Made by a program: the position numbers and the translations under genes
NCBI GenBank assembly: GCA_035772405.1
Contig: JAYKKM010000222.1
Location: 960,001 to 1,024,000, forward strand
Direction of reading: 5' to 3'
Length of the DNA stretch: 64,000 nt
Source of the DNA: Chrysogorgia sp. JL179-B06
Taxonomy: Eukaryota; Cnidaria; Anthozoa; Scleralcyonacea; Chrysogorgiidae
The notes under the pieces: generated by a model
Database searches by the model: none
What the model was told of the DNA's origin: nothing
Seen by the model: only the letters and a program-made list of their open reading frames with translations
Part shown: piece by piece, positions 23,955 to 38,200 of the stretch
How the letters are laid out: each line of letters opens with the position of its first letter
How positions within the stretch are numbered: the first letter of the stretch is position 1

Positions 23955-26190
23955 TTTAACATATCAAACAAATCTTAATATCTAACTGAGATTATAATTA
24001 TGGAAGAGTTGTAAATGCCAATCTTTATAATGAATTATTTTATTCTTTCAAGTACATGTAGGAGAGTTTATTTCAAACTGAATTTTTCATTGCATATATA
24101 TATATACAGTATAATTATATAAACATTTTAAGTCTTCTGGTGTTAATACTACCATCGGTCACTAAGAAATGATAATGATAACTTATAGTCAGTATTATGC
24201 CAGCTATGGTTCATAATGACTCTCAATGTTAAAATATCTGCAATAATTCACCACATCCCTATAGGTTGTGAATGACCAACGGTGCATGCACATACACTGA
24301 TTATTATTGATAAATATTTTACTCCACTGGAAGACCTCTATTGCTATCATAATATTAATTAACACCTTCCATATTTATTCCAATGGTAATTAACCCAATA
24401 GCCTATGCAACAGCAGAGCATGCAACATTATGTATTATCTAAATTATATCAGTACTTGTTAACCCATAATGGTTGACATGCCCTTTGCCTGCTATGCATT
24501 GTCGCAATAGTGAGCTGACACACGTTCAATCCCTAACATTTCCCCTAATACAGCGAGACTGCATCAAATCATAAAATACTGTACAATCCTGCTTATAAGA
24601 CCCCTAGTTATTGGGCCATTGACCCCCTGTTTGTTAACAGAAAATACCTTCTGATTTAATATAAGGTATATAATTAAGCCCACACAGATATAAGCCCAGC
24701 ATTGCTTTACATTATATAGCACCTTCCTAACAAAAATAACAAAAAATTAGAGAATAAAAGTAAATGATAAGATAAAAAGTTACGGCAACATTCTGTATCT
24801 CATTACTGACAAATCATTTTGAGGCTGCTTACCATAACGTGTGTAGCAGGTTTTGCTATAACACAGGGCATCATTTTTGACATTATAAATTCTTAAGTTA
24901 ATATTTGTTACTCAGTACTTACATTTTCCTTAATTGACTATTAAAGCAAAAACTTGAGTAAAAAAGTGCCAACCATTTGCCTGTTATGCATTTTGAAACA
25001 TTTTAGTTCGAGTGATTGCACATATTATATTAAGTTTACATTTGATTGTTTGTAAAAAATGTAATAAAATGTACTATATAATGTCCTTCAGGAAGCACTT
25101 CAACAATCAATCTTAAATATATACAGTATGGAACCGGCATTCCATGTGCACTATTCCAAGGACAAAAGTGTTTACACAGAAACAAAGTGGAGGCCATGCA
25201 GGCCAGGCCTAACATGTGTAGGTCTATAAACCTGTACAATGCATGTTTACAATGAAACACCACTCAAATGTACAAATGCCCATACAACAATTAAAAGCAC
25301 AACATTTATGCATGTATTAGAGTAAATTATATCATCACATAAACATAATCAGGATGATCAAGGTGCATTTCACCTGCTTGGTGGCTGAGCTGACACATCT
25401 AGTGGTTATAAAATTCTGATTGAGCTCAAAAACTGTGTTATATATATAACTCAACTAACGTGTTCGACGTATTTTGAGTAGTTTAAATCACAAAAGGAAC
25501 TCAAAGAACACCTGGATACAACGCTAATCAAGGTACTAACACAACAGAATGTTTTAACTGCAACGTTGAGTACATTTTCATCGCTAAAATCGCTACAAAG
25601 TCTTCCTAGCAACGCACATAACAACGCATATAATAACAGTTAAATATGCATTTTTCATGGCTTTATTGTTAATTTAATGGTGTTATTTTATAAAAGAAAT
25701 AAAAAACCTTGTCTTGTGTGATTATCGAGTTATCGATAGTAATATCGATATTATCGATATATCGATATTATCGAGTTATCGATAGTAATAATTGTAGATC
25801 AGGACTGTTAAAAACAGAGTTTTGCAAGCAAAAGCATAACGACAGAGAAAGCATAAGCATAACAATGGCAGAGAAAGCTTGTCTATATACTACCACTTAA
25901 AATATCCAGACCTATAGGCTATTATTTAACTCACTTACCTAGCAGCTTATCTGTAGTCACATTTAATATTGTAAGCATCACCAAACTTGTCGCCATTGTT
26001 CACGGTCTTTTGACCTAATAATATCGCCGTGTTTGTTTTTTCTTAGCAAGCCGTATTTCGCGTTGATTGCTGGTGTTTTCTCTATGTTTTTGACCTTACT
26101 TTCTGCCCCGTAAACAGGCCAAGTTGGTTCATCATGGATATATATTCCGCTCGCCAGGTGGCCGTTGACCATATATATATATATATATAT
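23955..26190. other. Gene-poor stretch; TATCGATA cluster
   Basis: No gene recognised. At 25,723-25,792 is a tight cluster of ATCGATA-type motifs (TTATCGAGTTATCGATAG occurs twice around a central ATCGATATATCGAT palindrome). A 64-codon minus-strand ORF at 25,978-26,172 abuts an AT microsatellite and resembles no family known to me. Confidence 0.45.
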
Positions 26191-26194
26191 ATAT

Positions 26195-26330
26195 AAATAT
26201 CTAAATTGGATCCGAGATCAGGATCCACTTGCATCTCGCGTGATAAGGGACTAAACGCCGGTCGATATTATCACCCTCGCCCTCAGGCCTTCGGCCTTCG
26301 GCCGGCGCTTCGCGCCGGGCGAGGGGATAA
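26195..26330 (-). repeat. Interspersed repeat (copy 2) with CGGCC-rich hairpin
   Basis: Reverse-orientation copy of the 16,027-16,135 repeat. Here it is followed by nested GGCCTTCGGCCTTCGGCC and GGCGCTTCGCGCC hairpins, GC-rich islands in AT-rich DNA. Confidence 0.75.
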
Positions 26331-26699
26331 TGGTTCTGCGCGTACATGCCTTTAGTTGCTTGTTATTTTTTCTGGTAGAAGTATATGTTTGCGTCCAATT
26401 AAAAGTTACCCGATCAACCATACCAAAATTTGTAAAACTCTTTAAATTTAGCAGCATTAATTTGATTCCTTCTGTGTTGGTCAATACTAAATAAAGTAGA
26501 TATATAGAGCTTAGTTTCATTTCGATATAGTAAATATATATATTTTGCGCATATATATTTCGTTCTGCAGGTACCGTAAATGTATGTTGATCAGGTAACT
26601 GTTAATATCATGATTTATTATATAATAGACAGTGTTTTATGTACTATTTAAAACACGAGCAGCAGTGTTTTATATCTGATAAAACACGTACTGCGAATG

Positions 26700-27255
26700 T
26701 TTTGAATAGCTTAAAAAACGATCCATTTGATAAGTTCATTGGCGTAGTAATTTTGAAAATCGATGTTGTCTAAGCCGAGAAAATCAAAGCTACAGTTTAT
26801 GTAAATTAGGATGAAATTTTATCACATATAAAACCTACGACACGGTACTGATTTCCTTTGTGTTTTCCTCATGAATTATTAATGAGTTTTTTAATGATGG
26901 TTCACTGTTTCGCCACTAAATAAAACTGATAATCACACATGTGCGATTATTGATGGTAATCACACATGTGTTGATTATCGTGTTTTGAACCAATGATGCT
27001 TTTATAGTATAATTTTAAAAAACAGAACTTTTGCCGAGTTGATTCAGTTGTGTGAAAATTTTCAGATATGTTGTATTTAAGTTAATCATTGTTCTATTTT
27101 TGTTGATTATATAATGCACAGAAAAATACATGGATGCTTGGAAATATGAAGTTTATTTCTCGTGTTGACCATGATATCTCACTTGTTCGCTGCGTTCACT
27201 CTGTTCCATGTCCTGGTCAACACTCGAAATAAATTTCATATCCATGTAGTAGTAT
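26700..27255. repeat. Dispersed repeat and foldback
   Basis: 26,715-26,900 is the direct copy of the 16.7-kb repeat. At 27,146-27,242, ATATGAAGTTTATTTCTCGT pairs with CGAAATAAATTTCATAT across a loop that reads CTTGTTCGCTGCGTTCACTC, a separate foldback MITE. Confidence 0.65.
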
Positions 27256-27269
27256 TCTCTAGATCATGC

Positions 27270-28045
27270 ACGGCAAATACATACTTTAGGAGCAATTTTC
27301 TATAATCTGCAATACCAAATGAAGTATAGTTATATAATTTAGTTTCTCTCCTAAAGTAAATATATATTTTGCGTTTCATATAATTTTTCTTCGTTTTATA
27401 CATGAGTACCGTATGTTGATCAATGCTATATCATAATCACGGCTGATAGCCGTTTAACATACGTACTTTATGAGCAAAATGACTAGAATTTTCTATAATC
27501 AATACCATGGTAAAGTAGTTATATATGTAATTTAGTTTCTCTTCTAAAGTAAATATATTCTTCGTTTTATACAGTACCGTATGTTTTTCAATCACCCGCT
27601 ATATCATAATCACGGCTGATAGCCGTTTAACATACGTACTTTACGAGCAAAATGACTAGAATTTTCTATAATCAATACCATGCAAGTAAAGTAGTTATAT
27701 ATGTAATTTAGTTTCTCTTCTAAAGTAAATATATATTTTGCGTTTCATAATTTTTCTTCGTTTTATACAGTACGTACCGTATGTTTTTCAATCACCCGCT
27801 ATATCATAATCACGGCTGATTGCCGTTTAACATATACGTACTTTATGTGCAAAATTACTAGAATTTTCTATAATCAATACCAAGTAAAGTAGTTATATAT
27901 GTAATTTAGTTTCTCTTCTAAAGTAAATATATATTTTGCGTTTCATAATTTTTCTTCGTTTTATACAGTACCGTATGTTGATCAATCACATGCTATATCA
28001 TAATCACGGCTGATAGCCGTTTAACATACGTACTTTAGGAGCAAT
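27270..28045. repeat. Tandem repeat, about 180-bp unit, about 4 copies
   Basis: Each unit has CATACGTACTTTA, TTTTCTATAATCAATACCA, GTAATTTAGTTTCTC, TTCTTCGTTTTATACAGTA and CATAATCACGGCTGATAGCC. Copies start at about 27,275, 27,457, 27,634, 27,830 and (partial) 28,022. The short palindromic module CGGCTGATAGCCG occurs in each. Confidence 0.8.
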
Positions 28046-28357
28046 GACTTTAATTTTCCAAATGACGTATCTAAATAGTGAAATAAACGTAGAATGCTGT
28101 GTAGGCAGTGTAGAGATATACAAATCGATATAGAAAGCGAAGCGTTAGGCCGTACGTCAGATGAATTTCTCTCTGACGAAGGACTTCGCTTTCTACAATT
28201 AGCACTTATATACGTAATTCAAGAAGAAAAATTAGTTATCGGCCAAACCTGCAGGATAACGATGGTTTCATAAATTTTGTAATAAACATTCAATTCTCAA
28301 AATATGCGTACGTCAAATGTGCCATGCATGCATATGTAACTTGCCAATTGCAATATG

Positions 28358-31300
28358 TTATATTTCATCCGTTACAAGAAAATCGCCATCACTATCGTAC
28401 TCACTGTCAGAACTAATTTCATTATCAGGCAAAATAACACTTTCATATATAATTATTCGCTCTTCCTCTTCTTCCTCTTCTTCCTCTTCGTTAGCACTAC
28501 CATCCACTGCATAATCATCGAAATCTATTGTTTGGTCTTTAAGAATGTACATTTGAGGCATTTCAACATTGATGTGAGGTGACAAATTTTCCTTTAGGGC
28601 CAACAAGGTAAATTCGATATCTAGCAGCTTCTTACGTGCAAAGAGCTGGGCCCCATATTCCTCATGCAAAATATCATCGTTGTCATTCGAAGCTACGAAA
28701 TCAGAGACAAGTTCATGTTGACGACAAAAGTGGTTCCATGTATTTTCCGTTTCATCTTTCAACATAACTTGCTCTTCCCTAGATCTATCCAACAAATGAC
28801 ATAGGTCGATGGCCTTGCGCTTTACACTAAGTGGAACAAAAGGAATCTCGGATTCATTAGCTTCGCTAGCATATGCCGGTTGCAAGGTCAACCATAATTC
28901 TCCATCTGATCTTTAAGTGACTCAAATGTAATCTTTGACGGTAAATTCTGGAAGAGGGACACGATCCTCGTTGTTGAAAGTCTCTATATCCTTTTTGACC
29001 AGCTTTGTTACATGGGTTATCTGCTTGGCAAGTCTTGTCGCAAGAGATTGACCGTCTAAAGAAAATACGACACATACATAACATTGATACTAAAGTTCTC
29101 GCGTTTATTTGTAAAATTACACATGAATATAGAACTATACGGGCAAATACGGCACGGTTTGAAAAAAAACATGTTAAGAGATTTATCGGCAAACGATCCG
29201 TTATATAATCCCGTTAGTTATCGATTAATATAAATTTATGGATATGCCATATACCTGAATATTTGGACGTTAAACCTAACAGAAACCATCTTTCGATAAT
29301 TCGCGTTCTTAAACGTAGAAGTTGCTTTTTCGTCTTGCCGTAAGCCACTTCATTTTTTGCATTCCGGAACAACTGATCATCTGAGGTCCAACGTAAATCA
29401 ACGGAGTTTTCTCGTTCGATATTGATAAGCATATCATCAATTCTATATCAATGAACAACAACACATGCAAGACAAGTCACTAACGCCTCTATTTTAGTGC
29501 TTCTATCGCACCTTACATTGGGGCAATTTAGAAAGAAAACATGTTGTGATGATAGAAAAAAGAAGCTAGACTGAATGTGGGAAATGATTGGCTTGTTGTC
29601 GCGTATAGAATAATAATTAAGATGGAGTTGGAAGGGAAGCGAATTTTGCCGTGAGTCAGAAAGCTGCAAGCCACCGTAGGTCTCTTGGGATCGGTAAGGC
29701 TTCCATGTACATGGCACACAATACAGACTGCATGTGTTCTGTCGCAGCGCGTACCTCCCTTCGGGAGTGACTCCCTTCTAACTCTGTTTAACCAGTTCTT
29801 TCTTATATTTTTTCTTTGAGGATCTATGGAATCTAAGTTCGGGATTTGTTGTTCTGGTATTGAGTACAATATATACAACAATATTTTCACATTTCTATAG
29901 CTCCTGTTTCTTATTAATATTTGCACAATATATTTTCTTTCTTATATTCCCAAGTCACCCCTTTCGTTATACCATGCATAAAGCATAATGCATGGGAATA
30001 ACTATATGTATTTCCAATTTTTGTATTTCCAATTTTTTTACCATTTGGTAAAAAAATTGGAAATACATCCTTTTTCATTTGATTGTATCGAACGGTCAAC
30101 TGATGTGGGTCATGGCATGCTTTCCATCTTTCAGGAAGGCTATTGTACAAATCCAGATAGATCACATATTTACAACTCCAGGACATTTCATCTAAACACA
30201 AAACAGTTATTCGTATATGCAAACAATGCGCGACACGTTAAAATGAAATAAAACAAATTATCATTAGACGCCGCAAACGACGGCACAAGATGCTCAGCGA
30301 AATATGCTGTTCCCTTTTAGGCTTTGCATATAACATACAGTAAGTATAACAATGTGCAAATAACTATCGATACGGTACCAACTCTTGCCTGGAAGAATCT
30401 AAAATTTACCTGTTTGAAACTCATTTTCAAACAATCTTTCTTCGTCGTTTATCCAAATGCGTATTGCTTGTAAATCAACACAGGGATCTGAGTTATTTAA
30501 ATTAAATACATTTTAAAAAGTTAATTGTCGATGAACAATTAGATTTAAATTCGATCGAGTACAATGGCAAGCACAGATCACTTAAAATATTTATCTAAAA
30601 CGTCAAAATGCACATATGTACGTACAGTCAATGCAATCGCACACGTTTTGAATATCTCGTTCAGCATCTTTCTCTATTTGAATGGCTTTTTTCAATCTCT
30701 CTACAAGGACAGCGCCTATAAAAATTCATGTAGTTGTTATTAAAGTTGAAATTAATTTAAACATTCACTTTCAAATTTTTGTAAGTAAATTTACTTATTT
30801 TCTTTACAGTCTTCGTCCCATAATGCAACAACGCATCGGTTAAGACATCCGTTCTGTGACTTGGTCGCATTTCTTTTGTCATTTTGGCAAATCTTCGAAT
30901 GTACGACCACAGCCTCTCAAGCATTTCACCATCAGTAAGTCCAAATCCTTGCTTGCGTCGAGGACTAAACTTTACCTTTATTAAAAATTATAAAAAGAAA
31001 ACAAAAGAAAAGCGTTACTTAATTCGGTTTATGTTAAAAGAGGGATTTAAAGTACTACCACGTTTACAAAAGTAAAATAATAACGAACTTGACAGTGTCC
31101 ATTGTGACCATAGCAGTGGAAAATGGGAATGGCAAACTGAAACAAATCTAAAAGTGAAGTCTCTTCTCGGCTCTATAAAAATGAAATTTTAAAAGCATCA
31201 GTTTATTTTCTGTATTAGTATTTTGTATAGTGATTAGTGATTATATACTTAAGTTTAGATTGCGACTATAAAATATAATATACTGAGTATATTTGGTGCA

Positions 31301-32936
31301 TGAAACTTACCTGCAAGTGTTTAGTTAACATACAGGCTATGTCATAAAGAATATTTATCTTTAGACTTGGCTTTTCAGCAACCTCTTTTTCTAGCTCTGT
31401 CTGGATCCAAACTGCATATGCATATCTGTAAAAAAACAGGTGGACTTATTATTTTTTATCATTGAAATTCGTGTAAAAACAACATGCACTGGAGTGAGTA
31501 GCTGCTAATACGTAACCCCGACGGTCTAAAGCACAATTTATTGGTCAAGGATAAATTGCTAAACTGGTTTCGTTAGTATTCCTCCCAATGGTATCACATT
31601 CGGTATGAGATACAATTTACAGGCACTTTAACTATTGAATACTCATATAAATCGTGACTATATATGTCGTGACTATATATGTCGTGTCGACATCCTCTGC
31701 CAAATATTGCAGTTTCGTCAAGAGCTTTGTAGCGATTCAGAGATCGTACAGCGTTTTCTGCCAAAAAATTGTGACAATCCTAGAAAGTGAAAGCCATATA
31801 TTAAGCAACTTTAGTAAAATTCTTCTTAAGAATAATATACATGACATCATTAAAAAAAGAACATAAACATTTATTTCAGATCTTGAGTAAAGTACGGAGT
31901 TCATTAAATAGTTGATTATAGTTGCTTAAAAAATCATTAGTAATTCATGAAGAAAAGACAAAGGAAATCAGTGGCATGATGGAGGGCTTATGTAATAAAA
32001 AATCATCCTGATTTATATAAACTTTTCGTTCGATTTTCTTTAGGAAAATGGCTTGAATCACTAAAATAGTTGGTAAACATGGTTATTGGTTCGTTTTTTA
32101 AGCCGTTCAAAACACTCATAGTACGTGTTTCAACAGGTCGAATGACGAAAACACTGCTGCACGTGTTTTAAATAATTAATTAAAAACTCAATTACTAATT
32201 CATAAAGAAAATTCAAAAGAAAGAAATTTTAACTAAACTTTAACTTCATAAACTTTAACTTCGTTTTTGTCGGCTAAAATAGCTCATATCACCCAAATAG
32301 TTGGTTAACATAGTTATTTAATTAGATGCAAACAATACAATATTCACGGCCGATCTGTATGGAATTTACAACGGCTTACCTTTGGCACGTCTTCTAAATC
32401 CCATACAGATCAGCCGCTCATTTATTACATAAAAGACAGTTGCTACAAATTACAGTACAGTAGTTCGCAATTACCAGCAATCTCGAGTCTTATATCACTT
32501 GTGAGGAAATGCTACATTTCCTAGCACTGCAAAAAATTCCTATAATAGTAAAAAAACAAAAATATATTAGAAATAATTATAAATCATACTTCGGTGTTAA
32601 CTGCTGGTGAGTTATATTGTGCAACAAATTGGTCCACGTCTTGTTGATTGTAGAACATTAATTCTCCAAACAAAGGGCTCCCAGCACTTTGACCAGCATT
32701 TTTCCGTCGTCCAATAAACAGTGCATCAAGGGACTCAAAAACTGGTCCAACAGCCTGAAAAAACAACAGGGAAATGTATCAGTATGGTCAGGAATCATAT
32801 AAAAATGTGCCATATTTAAAATTTTCATTTTATTTATTTTAATTTAAACATCACCTTTGGACAAGCAGGACATGTGTCTACTTCATCTAGTTCAGGGATC
32901 ATGCATGTCAAGGTATTCAGTCTATGTCTGTAAAGC
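28358..32936 (-). pseudogene. KDZ-family transposase, decayed multi-exon copy
   Basis: Recognisable minus-strand exons: 32855-32936 (ends DTCPACPK), 32590-32754 (SLDALFIGRRKNAGQS, first catalytic D), 31311-31425 (INILYDIACMLTKHLQ, second D), 31089-31172 (IPIFHCYGHNGHCQ), 30795-30975 (FSPRRKQGFGLTDGEMLERLW, in which DGE supplies the third acidic residue), 30626-30715, 30410-30487, a probable one at about 30,075-30,195, 29255-29430, about 28,900-29055, and a C-terminal ORF 28358-28891. These are the hallmarks of Kyakuja-Dileera-Zisupton transposases. Splice phases match across most exons. Between 31,425 and 32,590 expected sequence is missing and a dispersed repeat is present. At about 28,890-28,945 the frame breaks (stops, shifts). 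The C-terminal ORF ends in an acidic run of about ten glutamates. The N-terminal part was not found. Confidence 0.75.
30023..30066. repeat. Perfect 44-bp palindrome
   Basis: GTATTTCCAATTTTTTTACC pairs exactly with GGTAAAAAAATTGGAAATAC around ATTT. A direct partial copy (GTATTTCCAATTTTT) precedes it. It interrupts the KDZ coding region. Confidence 0.85.
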
Positions 32937-33101
32937 CTTAAAATACAAATTAAAATTGCAGAATGTTTTGGAGTGTTTCTTTTTATAATTCATTTAACTA
33001 CATATCGGTAACTGTAACCCCACCAAGCATTTTTCTAGTTGAAATAATATCATATATATATATATAGGTATTTTATAATTATACGGATACATGTGCATAC
33101 T

Positions 33102-33260
33102 AAAAGTATTCAGTTTATGTGTCCAAAAACCTCCTGTTGTAATGCAGGTTCATTTAAAATGTCTTACCAGTCACTGTTGAATGTAATGTCTATAATCGAG
33201 ATCATAATTCAAAAAAATGCAAGAAGCATTTTGGACATAGTTTATAAACTGAATACTTTT
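33102..33260. mobile_element. Small MITE (AAAAGTATTCAGTTTA ends)
   Basis: AAAAGTATTCAGTTTATG and TATAAACTGAATACTTTT are inverted over 159 bp, with internal GTCCAAAA/TTTTGGAC pairing. No coding capacity. Confidence 0.75.
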
Positions 33261-33264
33261 TTCT

Positions 33265-34290
33265 TCATAATTAACAGAACATCAACAGATTGAACCTACA
33301 TGTAAGAAATTTTCTTTGAACATATTATAGTATTGAGATATATATATACTTTCACTGACTTTATTCTATTGTTACTTACATCACTCATCAGCACAACTAC
33401 TTAATATATCAGCGCACGCTTTATTAGCAAGAAAGAAGCTTTCAGCTACTTTATTAATGTTAACATGTCAAACAATATTTTGTTATGATTGCTTTCGCAA
33501 AGCATTGTGGTTAAATGGACAGCGGTTATCTTTATTGCTACCGTCAATGAGTAATTTTAATCTCGCCATTTTGTTTTAGTCGGAAAAGAAGAACTGAGGA
33601 ATGGGAAATTTGTCATGGCTAACATATTTTTTGATAATTACTGTACAAAAACATTTTTTATATTTTTAGCCACACACGTGTACTGTAGCACGATTGGAAT
33701 AAGAAAATTAAAAAGGCAAAACTCATGTTTAGTTCTTACAGTCTGTATATTTTATCTTTAAAATAAATAAAAGCAATGGTCTGTTTTGACTTTGCACCAC
33801 TGGATATGGGCTGCTATGTAATTCGGTTAACTGCTAACCCCCACTAACTATTTGAGATGTATGCTGTGCATGTAATTAAAATTGAGTGCAATAAGTTATT
33901 TAATTCTTGATATCACTAATTAAGAAATATGTATTGACTGTATTTTTTGGAAATTTGATCAGGTTTCACTGGTTGTGATGATTCATATTTAAATTTGGAC
34001 AGTCTTAGTTGTTGAACAACATATAAATTCTCCTTATTGGTCTCCAAGATTTCTTATAGAACTAGTTGGGAGAAGTTGTTTTAAAAATAATGCAGTTTAT
34101 CTTTAGTGATCATTTTCTTATTTCTCATTACCTCTATGCTTTGTTAACCATTGATATTATTAGGAGAAGTTAGGGACAGATCACCACTGGGGTATCATAT
34201 GACTAGTTGTCCAACTTAGTTGTTCAAACTTAACTCATAAAACAATGTAGGATATTAATCCTTGTGGGGATGCGAAAAACATATAAAAGT
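33265..34290. other. No gene seen
   Basis: AT-rich, with only short ORFs. Further exons of the Death-domain gene could hide here, but no domain-bearing stretch was recognised on either strand. Confidence 0.4.
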
Positions 34291-34295
34291 TAGGG

Positions 34296-34885
34296 CTATG
34301 TATTTTCTCGTTAGGGCAACTATTTACTCGTTATGGCAATGTATTTGCTTGTTAGGGCAATGTATTTGCTTGTTAGGGCAATGTATTTGCTCGTTATGGC
34401 GATGTATTTGATCGTTAGGGCAATATATATTTGCTCGTTATGGCAATGTATTTGCTCGTTAAGGCAATGTATTTGCTCGTCGGGGCTTTGTATTTGCTAG
34501 TCAGGGCAATGTATTTGTTCGTTAGGGCAATGTATTTGTTCGTTATAAGGGCAATGTATTTGCTCGTTAAGGCGATGTATTTGCTGGTTAAGGCAATGTA
34601 TTTGCTCGTTAAGGCAATGTATTTGCTCGTCAGGGCAATGTATTTGCTCGTTAAGGCAATGTATTTGCTCGTTATGTCAATGTATTTGCTCGTTAAGGCA
34701 ATGTATTTGCTCGTTAACTCAATGTATTTTCTAGTCAGGGCAATAAATTTGTTCGTTAGGGCAATGTATTTGCTCGTTAAGCAATGAATTTGTTCGTTAG
34801 GGCAATGTATTTGCTCGTTAAGGCAATGTATTTGCTCGTTACGGCAATGAATTTGCTCGTTATGGCAATGTATTTGCTCGTTATG
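34296..34885. repeat. 20-bp minisatellite
   Basis: About 28 copies of GGCAATGTATTTGCTCGTTA with variants. The plus-strand MYLLVRA ORFs are by-products. Confidence 0.95.
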
Positions 34886-34904
34886 TACAATATATTTCAG
34901 ATTA

Positions 34905-35125
<221 letters not shown>

Positions 35126-35220
35126 TTTTTTTCTCTTCCTTACATGACCTTATATGGAATATGTACTACAGTATAAGTACAGATGAGGGTCTATCAAAGA
35201 GCTTTTACGAAAAATCTTAC

Positions 35221-38200
35221 CTGGTTGGTCCCATTCGTCTGACCACCTCTGGTCACCAGACAATGGCATCGTCATTGGCATCCCGGAAGGCATTCCCTGT
35301 TAAGATACACAACTTGTTAAGGTACATTTATACATTGCAATATTTAATCGGCCCAATTTATGGTTGAGATGAATGTTAAGGACGAGAAACTGTCAGCGTA
35401 CTCTTCTTCCTATTTCCTCTTAATTACCATGCATCTAAACCATAAAGCTTCCTGATTAAGCGCAGTGTGTAAAAGTACCTTTAGATATATCTGTAACTCA
35501 AACAGATGAACTTATAATTGAAAAGCTCTCGGGAGGGAGGCTGCAGCTGGGTAAAGACATACGAGTATAAAGGAGTATTCCTGGAAGATATTTGACTGAT
35601 TGACTCTAATCAAAAAATGATTACAAAGTTCGTTTCAAAGAATATTTGCAAACCATATCGTTTTCGAGCGTTTTTTAATTTATAATTTCATATTTTTGTC
35701 GTTTTCACACTCTAGTCATAAGGTACATAGCAAAACATTCCATTATGTGGAAATTTGTTGCCACTTTTGCCTCAACAGAAATTACATCTCTGAAGGCAGG
35801 CATATAGCCTCTTATTATCATTTCTTTTCAGACAAATAGGGTCTTATCTTGTCACACAATTCCATAAAATGTCTTCTTCTCATTCTATCATATTAAAGCA
35901 GTTTTGTACTCTGTTCGTCACATGATTCATATTTTTATTTGGCATGGTCGCGACACAAAGTCTGTTGCTTGTATGGAAGTCAACACATTTTAAATCGTTA
36001 TTGAATCTTGATAGGCTATATTATATTTTGTTTTATTGGTTGTTAACGATGTTGTGTTATAACAATCAAGGATACCAGTTAAATAACTAAGCTCTCAGAG
36101 AACAAGAATATTATCATTTAAAATTTTAGTCGCCATCGTGAATCTTAAGCATTTCCAGGTTTTGATGTGTTCACTCGAGTTCAAAATGCAAAACGACACA
36201 GTTGAACACGTTTTCAAAAGCCAAAACGGTTATCAGAGGCAATTGTCGATTTCATGTTCTGCTTTTTGGGATATTTTTTTTTGTATATATCTTGTATCGT
36301 GTTTGTATTTCCAATTAAAAAGTAAAAAAATGTTCATTGAGAATAATACTCACCATTCCTTCAGCCATTGGCATTTCAGGGTGGAGTTTATCTCTGGATA
36401 AATTTGTCTGAGAGAGATCTCGATCCATAAAACCAGGCATGCCAGGTTGCGGTGGCCGAAGCATGTGACCTAAGCAACATACAAAATGTATTAAGAAATA
36501 AAATCAACCCCTGTATATCTTTAGGATTTTTTGATGAAATTATGAAATTATGAATGTGTGTTATTGATCAACATGATTAACCAACACTACTGAGTTGACG
36601 GAAAATTGTTGACTCGAGCAGGATTTGAACTCGCACATTCAGGATTCCGGTCCACTGCTCAGTACCAGATGAGCTACCCCGCCAAACGGAAATTTAGAAA
36701 TATATTTAGAAATATATATTTAATGATTTCCTATTTAGAGAGATTTGATGATTGTTTGTCCATTTTACTAGTGAAGCCAAATTGTTTATGATAATTCAAT
36801 TGCCAAGTAATACAGCTACATATTTTTACACTTCCTACAGTAACAAAATGTAACAAAATGTATTATAATTTAAATGTTTCCTAATTGGTATTTTTTCATT
36901 GCTTGTATCTGAAAGGTTTTATCAAAAGCAGTGGTAGCATAAAGCATGCTGCAGACCTGTTAGCTCTATCATTACGTATTCCCAGATGACCTATTGGTGA
37001 GACTGGAAGGAATTTAGCTACACGCCTGAACGAGCACAAGTCCTGCTGTTCTAAATTTCAGACCGAGAAATCAGCAGTGGCTAAGCACTCGTTGGAACAA
37101 GATCATAGAATAAAGTGGGGAGAAGCATCACTCATAGCCAACGAGAAAAACTATTTTTCGTTGGCTATGAGTGATGAAATATGTAAAGCGGAAACTTTGG
37201 AACAAGAAGGTCAACCACTAAATAACACTTGGCAAGCCCTTTTAGTACATAAGTAACCTTTAAGAACGTGTTTCGAAAGAACTAATTAATTAAGTAACTC
37301 TTGAGAATTTGTTTCGAACTAATTGTAATTTTATTACTAATTTTAATTTGATTACGTAATTCTTGCACGCGCGCGCGCTTTACCGTTAATTACCGTTGAG
37401 TTAGCATTTACAAATGTCGTATAATATGATGTGAGCCAACACTCACTTCTTTAGTTTGCTCTGATGAAGTCTCGAGTCCTACGAGACGAAAGCTCAGCTA
37501 ATAAAATTATCTACATGGTGTTTCCACAAATGTTTTAATAATTATTAATCACCACCATGCAATCCTTCAAGAATTTAAAAAGTAACTTATCGTAACATGA
37601 TTTCAACACATAAATTACTTTGAGTGGAATTTTCAGAAATTTTAAATTAATAAACGATTGCGGGATTACGCTCCCACAGATATTTTAAGTTCAATCCTGC
37701 TATTACTTTCACGCCATTCCTATGTCACTACCACAATGTAATTAATATATTGAGTGCATGTGCAACAAAATTATAAAAGCTGTGTTTTTGGATGTACTGT
37801 AAAATGATATCGCTAAGTTACATGCAGATTGATTGGGAATGAAATTATTTATATTAAGGAAGTGGATAAATTAAGGTCCAACAATTTTAGGTATATTTAG
37901 GGTTAGGAATAGGGATATTTAGGGTTAGGATTAGCATTTATGGTTTTTAGTCGCAATTTCATTTATATGTTAAATAGTGATGTCGGACCAGGAGTATTTA
38001 GCCTATGGGGGTTAGGGTTTGCTATAACCCTGGCGATGATCGAGAATGAGCTGCATGAAATCTTGTTAGTCATCAGTCACATTAACTGGATAACATGAAG
38101 GGAATCGACGTATATAATCGTCCGAATTTTGTTACTTAACCATGCAAATAACCGGAAACCCCAAAACAACTTAGATCCTAGCTAACAACAACAAGATTTC

